From a virus: 30,755 nucleotides of DNA. The position numbers were made by a program, and so were the translations under genes. The notes below the pieces were generated by a model. It searched no databases. It saw only the letters and a list, made by a program, of their open reading frames with translations, and was not told the origin of the DNA. Positions 7,167 to 15,600 of this stretch are shown here, piece by piece; the stretch's first letter is position 1; the number at the start of each line of letters is the position of its first letter. The stretch is taken from the IMG/VR virus record IMGVR_UViG_3300032607_000575, positions 1 through 30,755 of that record. One strand, 5' to 3'.

Positions 7167-7847
7167 ATGATTTTCAAACAAACATCCATAGGATTAGAGG
7201 ATATTGATGAATCAAACGGCATTGTTAAAGGCTATGGATCAGTGTTTAATAATATTGATTCAGACAATGACATTATTTTAGCCGGTGCATACACCAAGAC
7301 ATTACAAGAAAACGGTTCAAGGGTGCGTTATTGCAATCAACACCGTATTGATCAGCCATTAGGTAAGTTTACAGAATTGCGTGAGGATGGCAATGGTTTA
7401 TATTTTGTCGCTGAAATTACTATGACAAGAATGGGCCAAGATATTATGTTACTAATGAAAAGTGGGGTAATCAATGAGAATTCTGTAGGCATTATGCCAA
7501 TAGTAAAATCATTTAGACAGGATGGTGTTCGTGAATTAAAAGAATGTAAGTTGTATGAGATTTCATGCGTTACATTAGCAGCAAATCCATTAGCAATGAT
7601 TACAGATGCCAAAGGGTTAATAGATCAGGATTTATTAGGAAAGCGATTTGATATTTTGGCAAAAATGATCAAAAAAGAAAATGTATCTGATGAACTTGGA
7701 TACGCAATTGAAGGTGAATTGATGAAATTGAAATCATTATTTATTGACATTACCACAGTGCCGGTACCAGATACCACATTGCCGGTAGATAAAAGTGAGG
7801 ACATATCAGAAATATTTAATTATTTAAAAACAAGTATAAAAAAATAG
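7167..7847 (+). CDS. HK97-family prohead protease
   Basis: The 226-residue protein belongs to the S78 prohead maturation proteases. Near the N-terminus are GYGSVFNNIDSDNDII (22-37) and QHRIDQPLGK with catalytic candidate H59, then NENSVGI with S106 and the conserved LYEISCVTLAANPLA block near residue 130. The tail (about 150-226) is charged and helical, fitting a scaffold-like or self-cleaved extension. It acts inside the procapsid, trimming the capsid protein encoded 3 bases downstream. The start is supported by the promoter element 17 bases upstream. Confidence 0.93.
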   Translation: MIFKQTSIGLEDIDESNGIVKGYGSVFNNIDSDNDIILAGAYTKTLQENGSRVRYCNQHRIDQPLGKFTELREDGNGLYFVAEITMTRMGQDIMLLMKSGVINENSVGIMPIVKSFRQDGVRELKECKLYEISCVTLAANPLAMITDAKGLIDQDLLGKRFDILAKMIKKENVSDELGYAIEGELMKLKSLFIDITTVPVPDTTLPVDKSEDISEIFNYLKTSIKK

Positions 7848-7850
7848 AAT

Positions 7851-9044
7851 ATGTCAGAGGATATAAAAAAACAATTGGATGAATTAAATTCAGCCATTGA
7901 CTCAAGAATTGAGAAAGCAGAAGGCCAAGCCGTTGCAAGCGCAACAGGAAAGGCTGATGAGTTATTGAAAAGTGAAATCAAGAATTTAGAAACTAAATTT
8001 ACTGAAATTCATTCACGCATTGATGCGCAGGAAATTGCTGCTAAAAAGACAGCAAGTGGCGCTACAGTGAAATCATTTAAGCAAGGTTTGATCGAAGGAA
8101 TCAGCAAAGGTGCTTTAGATGGTATGATTAAAGGCAATAGTCGTTCAGCTGCATTTGAAATTAAAGCAGGTGATATGACAGTAGCTAATAACTTTACAGG
8201 TGAGGTTATTCCTGCTCAATATGTTGCAGGTATTAAGTTTGATCCTACAAGACCGGTTCATGTGCGCCAATTGTTAGCACAGGGATCTACACAATCAGAG
8301 GTAGTGCGGTTTGTTCGTGAAACTGCTTATGATAACGGTGCAGCGCCAATAGCGCAAGGTGCAGCATATCCAGAATCAGATTTTGATTTGACAGCAGAGG
8401 ATGCAAACGTTCGTAAAATCGGTACTTATTTCCGTATTTCTGAAGAAATGTTAGCAGATACAGCGCAGTTGACATCTTATTTGTCAGCTCGTGCGCCAGA
8501 AAAATTGTTAACTGTTGAGGATGCACAATTGCTTTATGGTAATGGATCAGGTCAAAACATTGAAGGTGTTAATACAATTGCTACAGGTTTTGCAGCAGGA
8601 TCATTCGCAGCAGCAGTTCCGGCAGCAAATCAATTTGATGTGTTAACAGTGGCTATTAATCAATTAGCTTTAGTTAATTACACAGCTGATTACATTATGC
8701 TTTCACCAACAGATTTTACTAAAATCTTATTATTGAAAGCCACTACTAATGAGTACTTAAAAGATCAAGTTTATCAAGGTTTAACACCAAATTTCTTGGG
8801 TGTGCCGGTTGTAGTTAATACAGCTGTTACTGCTGGAACTTATTTGGTAGGTAACTTTGCTTTAGGAACTCAAATGTGGGTGCGTGAGAATCTTGCATTA
8901 GAATTTTTCCGTGAGGATGGAATTAACGTGCGTGAAGGATTTGTTACTGTTCGTTTAACAGAGAGAATTGCATTAACTAACTATGCGCCATTAGCATTTG
9001 TTAGTGGTACATTCTCATCTGATATTGCTGCAATTGATGTTTAA
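7851..9044 (+). CDS. Major capsid protein (HK97 fold)
   Basis: The 397-residue protein has the expected HK97 layout. Residues 1-100 are a charged, helical delta domain (KKQLDELNSAIDSRIEKAEG..., ELLKSEIKNLETKF) that the neighbouring protease would remove. The mature shell domain begins near AGDMTVANNFTGEVIPAQY. It includes VRFVRETAYDNGAAPIAQGA, the E-loop-like region, and the C-terminal WVRENLALEFFREDGINVREGFVTVRLTERIAL that is typical of the family. A strong terminator follows the stop, consistent with a highly expressed head transcript. Confidence 0.95.
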   Translation: MSEDIKKQLDELNSAIDSRIEKAEGQAVASATGKADELLKSEIKNLETKFTEIHSRIDAQEIAAKKTASGATVKSFKQGLIEGISKGALDGMIKGNSRSAAFEIKAGDMTVANNFTGEVIPAQYVAGIKFDPTRPVHVRQLLAQGSTQSEVVRFVRETAYDNGAAPIAQGAAYPESDFDLTAEDANVRKIGTYFRISEEMLADTAQLTSYLSARAPEKLLTVEDAQLLYGNGSGQNIEGVNTIATGFAAGSFAAAVPAANQFDVLTVAINQLALVNYTADYIMLSPTDFTKILLLKATTNEYLKDQVYQGLTPNFLGVPVVVNTAVTAGTYLVGNFALGTQMWVRENLALEFFREDGINVREGFVTVRLTERIALTNYAPLAFVSGTFSSDIAAIDV

Positions 9045-9068
9045 TTAATTGTATAATCCAAATAGAAT

Positions 9069-9097
9069 AATGGCACCTGAATTTTGGGTGCCATTTT
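9069..9097 (+). terminator. Strong rho-independent terminator after capsid gene
   Basis: AATGGCACC (9069-9077) pairs with GGTGCCATT (9087-9095) around a 9-base loop and continues into a T-rich stretch. It lies 25 bases after the capsid stop and ahead of the next promoter, so it separates capsid from connector transcription. Confidence 0.85.
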
Positions 9098-9101
9098 CTT
9101 T

Positions 9102-9109
9102 TATATTTG
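9102..9109 (+). promoter_or_regulatory. -7 promoter element for connector operon
   Basis: TATATTTG is an exact TAnnTTTG match directly after the capsid terminator and 18 bases before the ATG at 9128. A TTG at 9084-9086 sits in the terminator loop with a 15-base spacer, slightly short for the -33 box. Confidence 0.6.
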
Positions 9110-9127
9110 TTCAAAAAATAAAACAAT

Positions 9128-9352
9128 ATGGGCAAAATAACAATGCTAAAAAATGTCAATGATGGTATTAACTATTATAAGGCATATGGTATTTTTGATG
9201 TTTCATCCGAGGTTGAAAAAGTGTTTATATCAAAAGGATGGGCCATTAAATCATCCAAGAAAGTTGAAGAAATAGTAGAAGAAGAAATAGAAGAAATAAT
9301 AGATCCGGTTATTGATGAAGAATCTTTAGGGATAGCCGAAAACATAGATTAA
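9128..9352 (+). CDS. Small head-region protein with acidic tail
   Basis: The 74-residue protein begins with a beta-type stretch (MGKITMLKNV), then a helix (SSEVEKVFISKGWAI). It ends in an extremely acidic repeat-like tail (VEEIVEEEIEEIIDPVIDEES). The globular part resembles that of the next gene (KI-hydrophobic-K start, then LEK and a K-I-G-like end), suggesting a tandem duplication. It lies between capsid and connector genes, where decoration or head-completion proteins are often found. The family is not recognised. Confidence 0.65.
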   Translation: MGKITMLKNVNDGINYYKAYGIFDVSSEVEKVFISKGWAIKSSKKVEEIVEEEIEEIIDPVIDEESLGIAENID

Positions 9353-9353
9353 C

Positions 9354-9593
9354 ATGGCACAAATTAAAATTATAAAGACTGTTTTAAATGCAGGCACCAT
9401 GCACATTGCAGGGGAATCCTATTATTTACCAAAGGATCTGGAGAAATATTATTTAGAAAAGAAAATTGGTGTAATGGTTGAGGCAGAAAAAAAAGAAGTA
9501 GTAATGGTCGAAGTAGAAACCAAAGAAGAAAAAATAGTTTACGAAACTAAAGCTATAAACAAAAAGAAAAATGCGCCAAATAAAAATAAATAG
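9354..9593 (+). CDS. Small head-region protein with charged, basic tail
   Basis: The 79-residue protein has an N-terminal mini-domain (MAQIKIIKTVLNAGTMHIAG, YYLPKDLEKYYLEKKIGV), a Glu/Lys-rich middle and a basic end (NKKKNAPNKNK). Its first 45 residues align loosely with the preceding protein, so the two are probably paralogs whose tails differ in charge. Its 3' end overlaps the connector gene by 23 bases. The function is unknown; decoration or assembly roles are guesses from position. Confidence 0.6.
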   Translation: MAQIKIIKTVLNAGTMHIAGESYYLPKDLEKYYLEKKIGVMVEAEKKEVVMVEVETKEEKIVYETKAINKKKNAPNKNK

Positions 9594-10089
9594 CACTACA
9601 GGATCAGAAATAATCACGACAAATGATGTTAAACTATTTGTTAGGATTGATACATCTGCTGATGATGCGCTAATTAGTACTATGATTACAGCCGCAAGAA
9701 TAGCAGCCGAAAATTATATGTCCAGAGATATAGTGGCAAAGACAAGAACCTATTATTTACCTGCGGTAAGATTAGATCTGTTAATTGATGTGCCATTTGG
9801 CCCAATAGCATCAATCCAAAGTGTTACAGGTACCATTGATAATACAGCATTAACATATAATGTATTTGGTTTAGATGATAAGATAGTAGAATTAATCGGT
9901 GAGGCAGTAAATGTCAAGATTAATTACACTACAGCCGGCATGAATGATGGCCTATTAAAGCAGGCATTATTAATGATGGTAAGTACTTATTATGATAATA
10001 GAACTGATTACGTTACAGGAACCATTGTGCAAGATGTACCATCATCAGCACAAAGTATTTTAAATGGACTTAAAGCAATGTTTGTGTAA
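9571..10089 (+). CDS. Head-tail connector protein (gp6-like)
   Basis: The 172-residue protein fits the phage gp6/gp15 connector family. An N-terminal helix bundle carries ITTNDVKLFVRIDTSADDALI, then ITAARIAAENYMSRDI. A beta domain follows (RTYYLPAVRLDLLIDVPFGPI...), and the C-terminal helices contain LKQALLMMVSTYYDNR. These proteins form a ring below the portal. It shares one base with the following head-closure gene, matching the usual connector-stopper order. Confidence 0.88.
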   Translation: MRQIKINSTTGSEIITTNDVKLFVRIDTSADDALISTMITAARIAAENYMSRDIVAKTRTYYLPAVRLDLLIDVPFGPIASIQSVTGTIDNTALTYNVFGLDDKIVELIGEAVNVKINYTTAGMNDGLLKQALLMMVSTYYDNRTDYVTGTIVQDVPSSAQSILNGLKAMFV

Positions 10090-10427
10090 TGGCAGCAAGA
10101 ACAGCAAGTGAACTAAAGCAAAGAATTATAGTTAGCAGATTAACAAAAACTGCTGATGGATATGGTGGGTGGACATCTACCACAGCTGTTATTGGTACAT
10201 TTTGGTGTCAAGTTATGGAAACATCAGGTGATATTTCAGCAAAAAATGGGATCAGATCACTTGAAACAAAAATAGAGATTGCAATTAGAAGGCCAACAGC
10301 TGATCTAATTCAGAATCAGGACATATTACAGGTTGAAGGGAATGCATCCACATACAGGATTAATTCTGGGTACCAAACCATTGAGAATTTTTGGGTTAAA
10401 ATTACAGCTACCAAGATTGAAGGGTAA
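10089..10427 (+). CDS. Head closure protein (SPP1 gp16-like)
   Basis: At 112 residues it has the length and pattern of the Phage_H_T_join family: LKQRIIVSRLTKTADGYGGWTSTTAVIGTFWCQV near the N-terminus, the charged ISAKNGIRSLETKIEIAIR segment, and a final WVKITATKI strand. Head closure proteins act as the stopper between connector and tail. One-base overlaps (TAATG) tie it to both neighbours. Confidence 0.85.
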   Translation: MAARTASELKQRIIVSRLTKTADGYGGWTSTTAVIGTFWCQVMETSGDISAKNGIRSLETKIEIAIRRPTADLIQNQDILQVEGNASTYRINSGYQTIENFWVKITATKIEG

Positions 10428-10879
10428 TGGCTAAAAAGGATGGAATTACTATTAATGAAGGGGATTTAAATTCATTAAAAAAAAAGATCCAACAGTTAGG
10501 CCAATTGGCAGCGCAAGAGCTGTCAAATGAATTAGCTTATACAGCTGCATTTGCAGTGCAAGGCATGAAAGTAGATGTGGTAAAAGATACAGGCAATTTA
10601 ATGCAAAGTATCTTTTTTGAAAGAGTAGGCACAAACAGAGTTAGCATATTTGCCAAGGCACCTTATGCGCCATACGTTGAATTTGGTACAGGTAGAAAGG
10701 TAGATTTAAGCCATTTAAAGGCATTAGGGTTTAATGATAGTTACGCAGCGCAGTTTAAAGGAAAGGGAATTAAAGAAGTAGTACTACCTGCAAGACCATT
10801 TTTCTTTACAAACATTAAAAAGGAATTAAATAAATTAGAAATTAGGTTAGATAATAAAATTAAACAATTGACAAAATAA
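10427..10879 (+). CDS. HK97 gp10-like tail completion protein
   Basis: The 150-residue protein carries the HK97 gp10 hallmarks: VKDTGNLMQSI, then APYAPYVEFGTGRKV, and LPARPFFF before a basic helical C-terminus. Members sit at the head-tail junction and are needed for tail attachment or completion. It overlaps the preceding and following genes by one base each. The start is ATG at 10427 (MAKKDGITIN). Confidence 0.9.
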   Translation: MAKKDGITINEGDLNSLKKKIQQLGQLAAQELSNELAYTAAFAVQGMKVDVVKDTGNLMQSIFFERVGTNRVSIFAKAPYAPYVEFGTGRKVDLSHLKALGFNDSYAAQFKGKGIKEVVLPARPFFFTNIKKELNKLEIRLDNKIKQLTK

Positions 10880-11316
10880 TGTTAGAGGCTATCCAATTTA
10901 TTCGCAAAGCGATTATTACCAGATTAACCGGAACCATTACATTAAATGCTACGGTGTTACCGGTTTTTAACAGGGTGCCAAGCACATCAGTTTACCCATA
11001 CATTTATGTTTATTCAGTCAGTACTAATGAAGCTGATTTTAATCAAACAAGTTTTATTACTGAAACCTTAACAAGAATAGAAGTAGTTACAAGATTTAGT
11101 GGCGATTCTGGGGGAGAACTACAAGCTAATGAAGCAATTTCACAAATTTTACAATTAATTAGAACCAGATCAGCAGGGTATTTTGATTTGTCAGCTGATG
11201 GATTTTCTGTGTTTACCTGCGTAAATGAAGGAACTACCTATTTAACTGATGAGGATACAGATTATACCTATTTTCGTGGCATAGTAGAAATCAGCAATAA
11301 AATTCAACAATTATAA
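10879..11316 (+). CDS. DUF3168-like tail terminator protein
   Basis: The 145-residue protein has the pattern of the DUF3168/gp17-type tail terminators: FIRKAIITRLTGT, YPYIYVYSVST, TETLTRIEVVTRFSG and a closing FRGIVEISNKI. Such proteins cap the tail tube and join it to the head. It completes the connector-stopper-gp10-terminator series and is followed by the lysis genes after 2 bases. Confidence 0.82.
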   Translation: MLEAIQFIRKAIITRLTGTITLNATVLPVFNRVPSTSVYPYIYVYSVSTNEADFNQTSFITETLTRIEVVTRFSGDSGGELQANEAISQILQLIRTRSAGYFDLSADGFSVFTCVNEGTTYLTDEDTDYTYFRGIVEISNKIQQL

Positions 11317-11318
11317 CA

Positions 11319-11612
11319 ATGGAATCAAGGGAAACAATTATAGCATTAATTACATCAGCAGGATCAGCATTTATAGGATGGATAGTAGGTAGAAGAAAAG
11401 AGAATGCCGACATAAGTACAATACAATTGGAAAACTCCCAGAAAGTTATTGATATGTTTACTGCCATGAATGAAAAATTAGAGGCAAAAGTGGATCAATT
11501 AAGCCAAAAGGTGGATGAATTGACTATAGAAATTGAAAGTTTACGTTTAGAAAATCATAATTTAAAGATAGGTAAGGGGCCAAAGGTTATAAAAACAAAA
11601 CCAATAGATTAA
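11319..11612 (+). CDS. Membrane-anchored coiled-coil protein, holin- or i-spanin-like
   Basis: The 97-residue protein has one N-terminal membrane segment (IIALITSAGSAFIGWIVG, about 7-24), then RRKE. A heptad-rich coiled coil follows at about 35-85 (EKLEAKVDQLSQKVDEL, EIESLRLENHNL). Its place directly upstream of the endolysin suggests a lysis role. The topology would suit an inner-membrane spanin or a single-helix holin, and no sequence family confirms either. Its last codons are copied in a 20-base direct repeat just downstream. Confidence 0.65.
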   Translation: MESRETIIALITSAGSAFIGWIVGRRKENADISTIQLENSQKVIDMFTAMNEKLEAKVDQLSQKVDELTIEIESLRLENHNLKIGKGPKVIKTKPID

Positions 11613-11639
11613 GAATAAATTATAAAAACAAAACCAATA
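11587..11639 (+). repeat. Direct repeat of 20 bases, spaced 33 bases
   Basis: The 20 bases at 11587-11606, which encode the VIKTKPI end of the coiled-coil protein, recur exactly at 11620-11639 in the gap before the endolysin start. This looks like a small local duplication. Its second copy supplies the A-rich leader of the endolysin gene. Confidence 0.85.
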
Positions 11640-11641
11640 AA

Positions 11642-12097
11642 GTGAAAATATTAGTTTGCAATCAATTTGGAATAAATCTAATTAAGAAATTTGAAGGATT
11701 TAAAGCAAATCCATACAAATGTCCTGCCGGAGTTAACACAATTGGCTATGGATCTACCTTTTATCCAGATGGAAATAAAGTAAAATTAACAGATCCTGCA
11801 ATCACAGAGGAAAAAGCTACAGAATTATTGATGGATTTACTAAAACCATTCCAAAGATCAGTAGATTCATTCTGTAGGGATGATGTAAACAGCAATCAAT
11901 TTAGTGCGTTGTGTTCATTTTGCTATAATGTAGGGCCAAACAATTTAAAAGGATCTACATTATTAAAAAAGGTAAATAAAGATCCCAATGATTTAACAAT
12001 AAAATATGAATTTTTAAAATGGAATAAATCAGGGGGCAAAACATTAACCGGATTAACCATTAGAAGAATGGCCGAAGCTAAACTATATTTTACATAA
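11642..12097 (+). CDS. Endolysin, phage-type lysozyme (GH24)
   Basis: The 151-residue enzyme would cleave the glycan strands of peptidoglycan. The catalytic block reads KKFEGFKANPYKCPAGVNTIGYGST. E18, C27 and T33 fit the E-8x-D/C-5x-T triad, with Cys in place of Asp as in some P1/R21-like lysozymes. Later NQFSALCSFCYNVGP and the RRMAEAKLY end are typical of GH24. The start is GTG at 11642. There is no obvious signal peptide or SAR helix, so release would need a holin. Confidence 0.92.
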   Translation: MKILVCNQFGINLIKKFEGFKANPYKCPAGVNTIGYGSTFYPDGNKVKLTDPAITEEKATELLMDLLKPFQRSVDSFCRDDVNSNQFSALCSFCYNVGPNNLKGSTLLKKVNKDPNDLTIKYEFLKWNKSGGKTLTGLTIRRMAEAKLYFT

Positions 12098-12124
12098 TAA
12101 TTAACTAATAAAATTTGACAAATT

Positions 12125-12595
12125 ATGGAAAATAAAATAGCCAAATTCGGAAGTTTACCGATTTACTCACTTTTATTTATCATTTTTAGTTTTTCGTGTA
12201 GATCAGTAAAGCAATTACCTATAATCACTAATCAAAAAGATTCAGTGGTGATCACTAAAATAATTACAGAATACAAAGAGTTAAAAGATACCATATTGAT
12301 CATTAATCCATGCGATTCCAATGGCATTTTAAAGCCATTTAGAGAACGTATAAAAGGTCAGCAAGGTGAAGTTACCATAAGTGGTAAAAAAGACAAGCTA
12401 CAGGCAACAATACATTACTATCCTTATATAAATAGCAATGAATATAGAATAGAATATAAATACATAACAAAGACTATTTACAGGGAATCCGAAACCAAAA
12501 AAATAGGATGGATTCAAACATTAATAAATCAGATATTAATTATTCTAATATTGTTAGCTATTGGCCTACAAATTTTTAAACGATTTTTTGCCTAA
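12125..12595 (+). CDS. Candidate unimolecular spanin (lipoprotein with C-terminal membrane helix)
   Basis: The 156-residue protein begins with a hydrophobic signal (YSLLFIIFSFSC) ending at C25, a plausible lipobox cysteine for lipoprotein processing. The middle is beta-rich and soluble (GEVTISGKKDKLQATIHYYPY). Residues about 128-152 form a transmembrane helix (LINQILIILILLAIGLQIF) followed by KRF. An outer-membrane lipid anchor plus an inner-membrane helix is the u-spanin architecture known from phage T1. The gene lies 27 bases after the endolysin, as expected. The residue before Cys is Ser and the -3 residue is not Leu, so processing is not certain. Confidence 0.7.
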   Translation: MENKIAKFGSLPIYSLLFIIFSFSCRSVKQLPIITNQKDSVVITKIITEYKELKDTILIINPCDSNGILKPFRERIKGQQGEVTISGKKDKLQATIHYYPYINSNEYRIEYKYITKTIYRESETKKIGWIQTLINQILIILILLAIGLQIFKRFFA

Positions 12596-12623
12596 ATTGC
12601 ACGAAATATAAAGCGATTTTTAC

Positions 12624-15600
12624 ATGGCTACATTAACCGGACATCTTGTTGCCGATACATATAAGGCATTACTAAAACTTATTGATAATGATATATTAAC
12701 GGCATCAGAAAAACAGATTTCAGATGGTTTTGGTGGTGGATCAAATGTATTTATTGATCAAAATGGATTTTTAAGAGCAGCACAATTTAAGGTAACAGGT
12801 GGCACATCAGCACAATTTTTAAAAGGGAATGGATTATTAGATTCAACAAGCTATTTACCTGCAGGCACTACCACATCATCCATAGCCGAGGGGTCAAATT
12901 TATATTTTACTACAGCCAGAGTTTTAGCCACTACATTAGCCGGATTTGTTGCAATATCAGGAACAGTAACGGCGGCCGATACTGTTTTATCATCAATCGA
13001 AAAAATATGGTATAATATTATCAATGGTGGGGGAGGCGGAGGTGGTGGCTATGTGCCATACATTGGGGCCACACAAGATTTAGATTTAGGCACATTTGGT
13101 TTGATAGGTGATTTTTTACAATTTAATACTACAAATTCTGCCATTCCTGTAGGTGCCGGCACAATGGCATTTAATAACATTGATGGCACAGCAGATATAA
13201 GGCTTAAAGGTGGAAATGTTAATTTACCAATAGGTCAGCAAGAAGTAGTTAGGGTGGTCAATGTAACAGGTGCAAGTTTATTAGGTGCCGATTACCAAGC
13301 TGTTTACATTAGTGGGGCAGTAGGCGAAATACTACAAGTAGATTTAGCTTTGGCAGTAACAGGGGTAACATCAGCCGGCACATTAGGTTTAGTTTCAGAA
13401 ACAATTGCAGATACATTAGAGGGTTTTATTACATCATCTGGATTAGTTAGGGAAATAGATACAACAGGGGATTTGCAAGGTGAAATATGGGCAGATGGTG
13501 ACATACTTTATTTATCACCTACAGTAGCAGGACAAATTACAAACGTACAGCCAACAGCACCAGATCTTACAGTGATTATTGGTTTTGTAGTTTATGCAGA
13601 TGCAATAGATGGTAAAATCTTTGTAAAGGTAAATGGTAACATTAGTGGTGCAGGGGATATAAATTATGTACCAAAATTTGACAGTGCAAACAGTATTATA
13701 AATTCACTTATTTATGATGATGGAACTGATATTGGTATAGCTACAATTTCGCCTACATTTCCTGCTGACAGATCGGGATTAGTTATTAGGGCAAATGGTG
13801 TTAATAGTATTGAAATATTATTACAAAGTTCAATTAATACTGATGCAACAATACAGGGATTAGCAATAGCAAATATTTTTGATGAGGGAGGTGCCATTTA
13901 CCAAAGGGCAAATCAGCATCTGCGCTTTGGAACTAATAATTTAGAACGAATGCGTTTAACCGAAGGTGGATATTTAGCACTTGGTTTAACAGCGCCATCA
14001 AGCATAATTCATGCAAAAGATTCTACATTATACGCAAAAATTATTATTGATAATAATTCATTAACCGGTGGTGGATCATTTAGCGCAAGTCAAGATGGTG
14101 CAGAAACGGCAATCTTTGGTGTTTCGGGTGCATGGGCAACAAATACCACATCTGATGCAGCTGTAGTGGCTACAAGGGCAGGCCAAGGTATATTATTTTA
14201 CACTAATGGATCTACAACAGCAAAAGGTGGGATTAATTCAGTTGGTGATAGTTTTATAGGGCAGTTGCCTGCATATTATGCCGGTGTTACAAACTTTATT
14301 GTTCAAGGGATTGCAGCAGGTTCATTAATTGGAATAACTCATTTTGATGGTACAATTAAAGGAATATTTAGTACCTTAAATTCTGGAGTTAATATTGGAT
14401 CAGATACACCACATCCGGTTATTTTTAGGGCTGATGACATAGAAAGCGCAAGAATAGCAAGTGATGGGAAATGGTTATTTGGTACAATTGTAAACGATAA
14501 TGTTAACATAGTCCAAGTTAACGGATCCATTATTGCCACATCATTAAAGAAATCCGGTGGCATAGCAACAGAGTTTTTAAAAGCTGATGGATCAGTAGAT
14601 AGTAATACTTATTATTTGGCAAGTAATCCGAGTAATTATATTGATTTGACTGCATTATCATCAACGGCATTAGGGTTAACATATACTAATACTACAGGGG
14701 TATTTAGTTTGACAGCAGGGTATATGATACCAACAAGTGTTCAAGCTGGGCAATGGAATACTGCTTATGTAAATACAATTTCAAGTGCTACAGGGCCATT
14801 ATCTATTGCATCAAATGTAATTTCTATAGCTTTAGCAACAGCATCCATCAGTGGATATTTAAGCGCATCAGATTTTAACACATTTAATAATAAAGAAAAT
14901 TTATTAATTTTTAATAGTCCATTAATTAGAACTGTTAATACAATAACAATTAGTCAAGCATCTGGATCAGTTAATGGATATTTAAGTAGCACAGATTGGA
15001 CAACATTTAACAATAAATCCAATACAAATGGAACGGTTACAAGTGTAAGTGGAACCGGAACAGTAAGTGGATTAACACTAACGGGAAACGTTACTACTAC
15101 AGGATCATTAACATTGGGTGGCACATTATCATTAACAAATGGCAATGTTACATCAGCTTTAGGGTTTACACCGGTAACTAATGCCAGAACATTAACAATT
15201 AATGGAATTTCATTTGATTTATCAGCTGATAGATCATGGACAGTTAGTGGCACCATTGGTGGATTAACAACAAATAAAATACCAAAGGCCACAAGTGCAT
15301 CTACATTAGGTGATAGTATTATTAGTGAAAGTTCAACTACTATAACCGTTGCAGGAAGTTTAATTAGTGGTGGCAGTAATAAATTTGCTAAAATAGGTAA
15401 TGAAGCAGGGATATTTACTAATAGTACTTATTTTACAGATTTAGTTTCATTAGATGCCACCGTTTTACTTTCAAGAAGTGATGGTTTATATACAGGTAGT
15501 ATTTTTACTTATGAATCAGCAACAGCTGAAATTTTAGGAATTGTAAGTAATGGCGCAATTAAAATGGTAGTAAATGGAACTGCTAATAGAGGAATGACAT

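Noticed and set aside
12110-12120. TAATAAAATTTG before the spanin-like gene as a promoter
   Set aside because: The spacing within the box is one base too long for TAnnTTTG and it lies only a few bases before the ATG.
14954-15292. 112-residue - strand frame of Val/Pro/Asn repeats
   Set aside because: It arises from the Thr/Gly/Ser repeat region of the tail fibre and is low complexity, without gene context.
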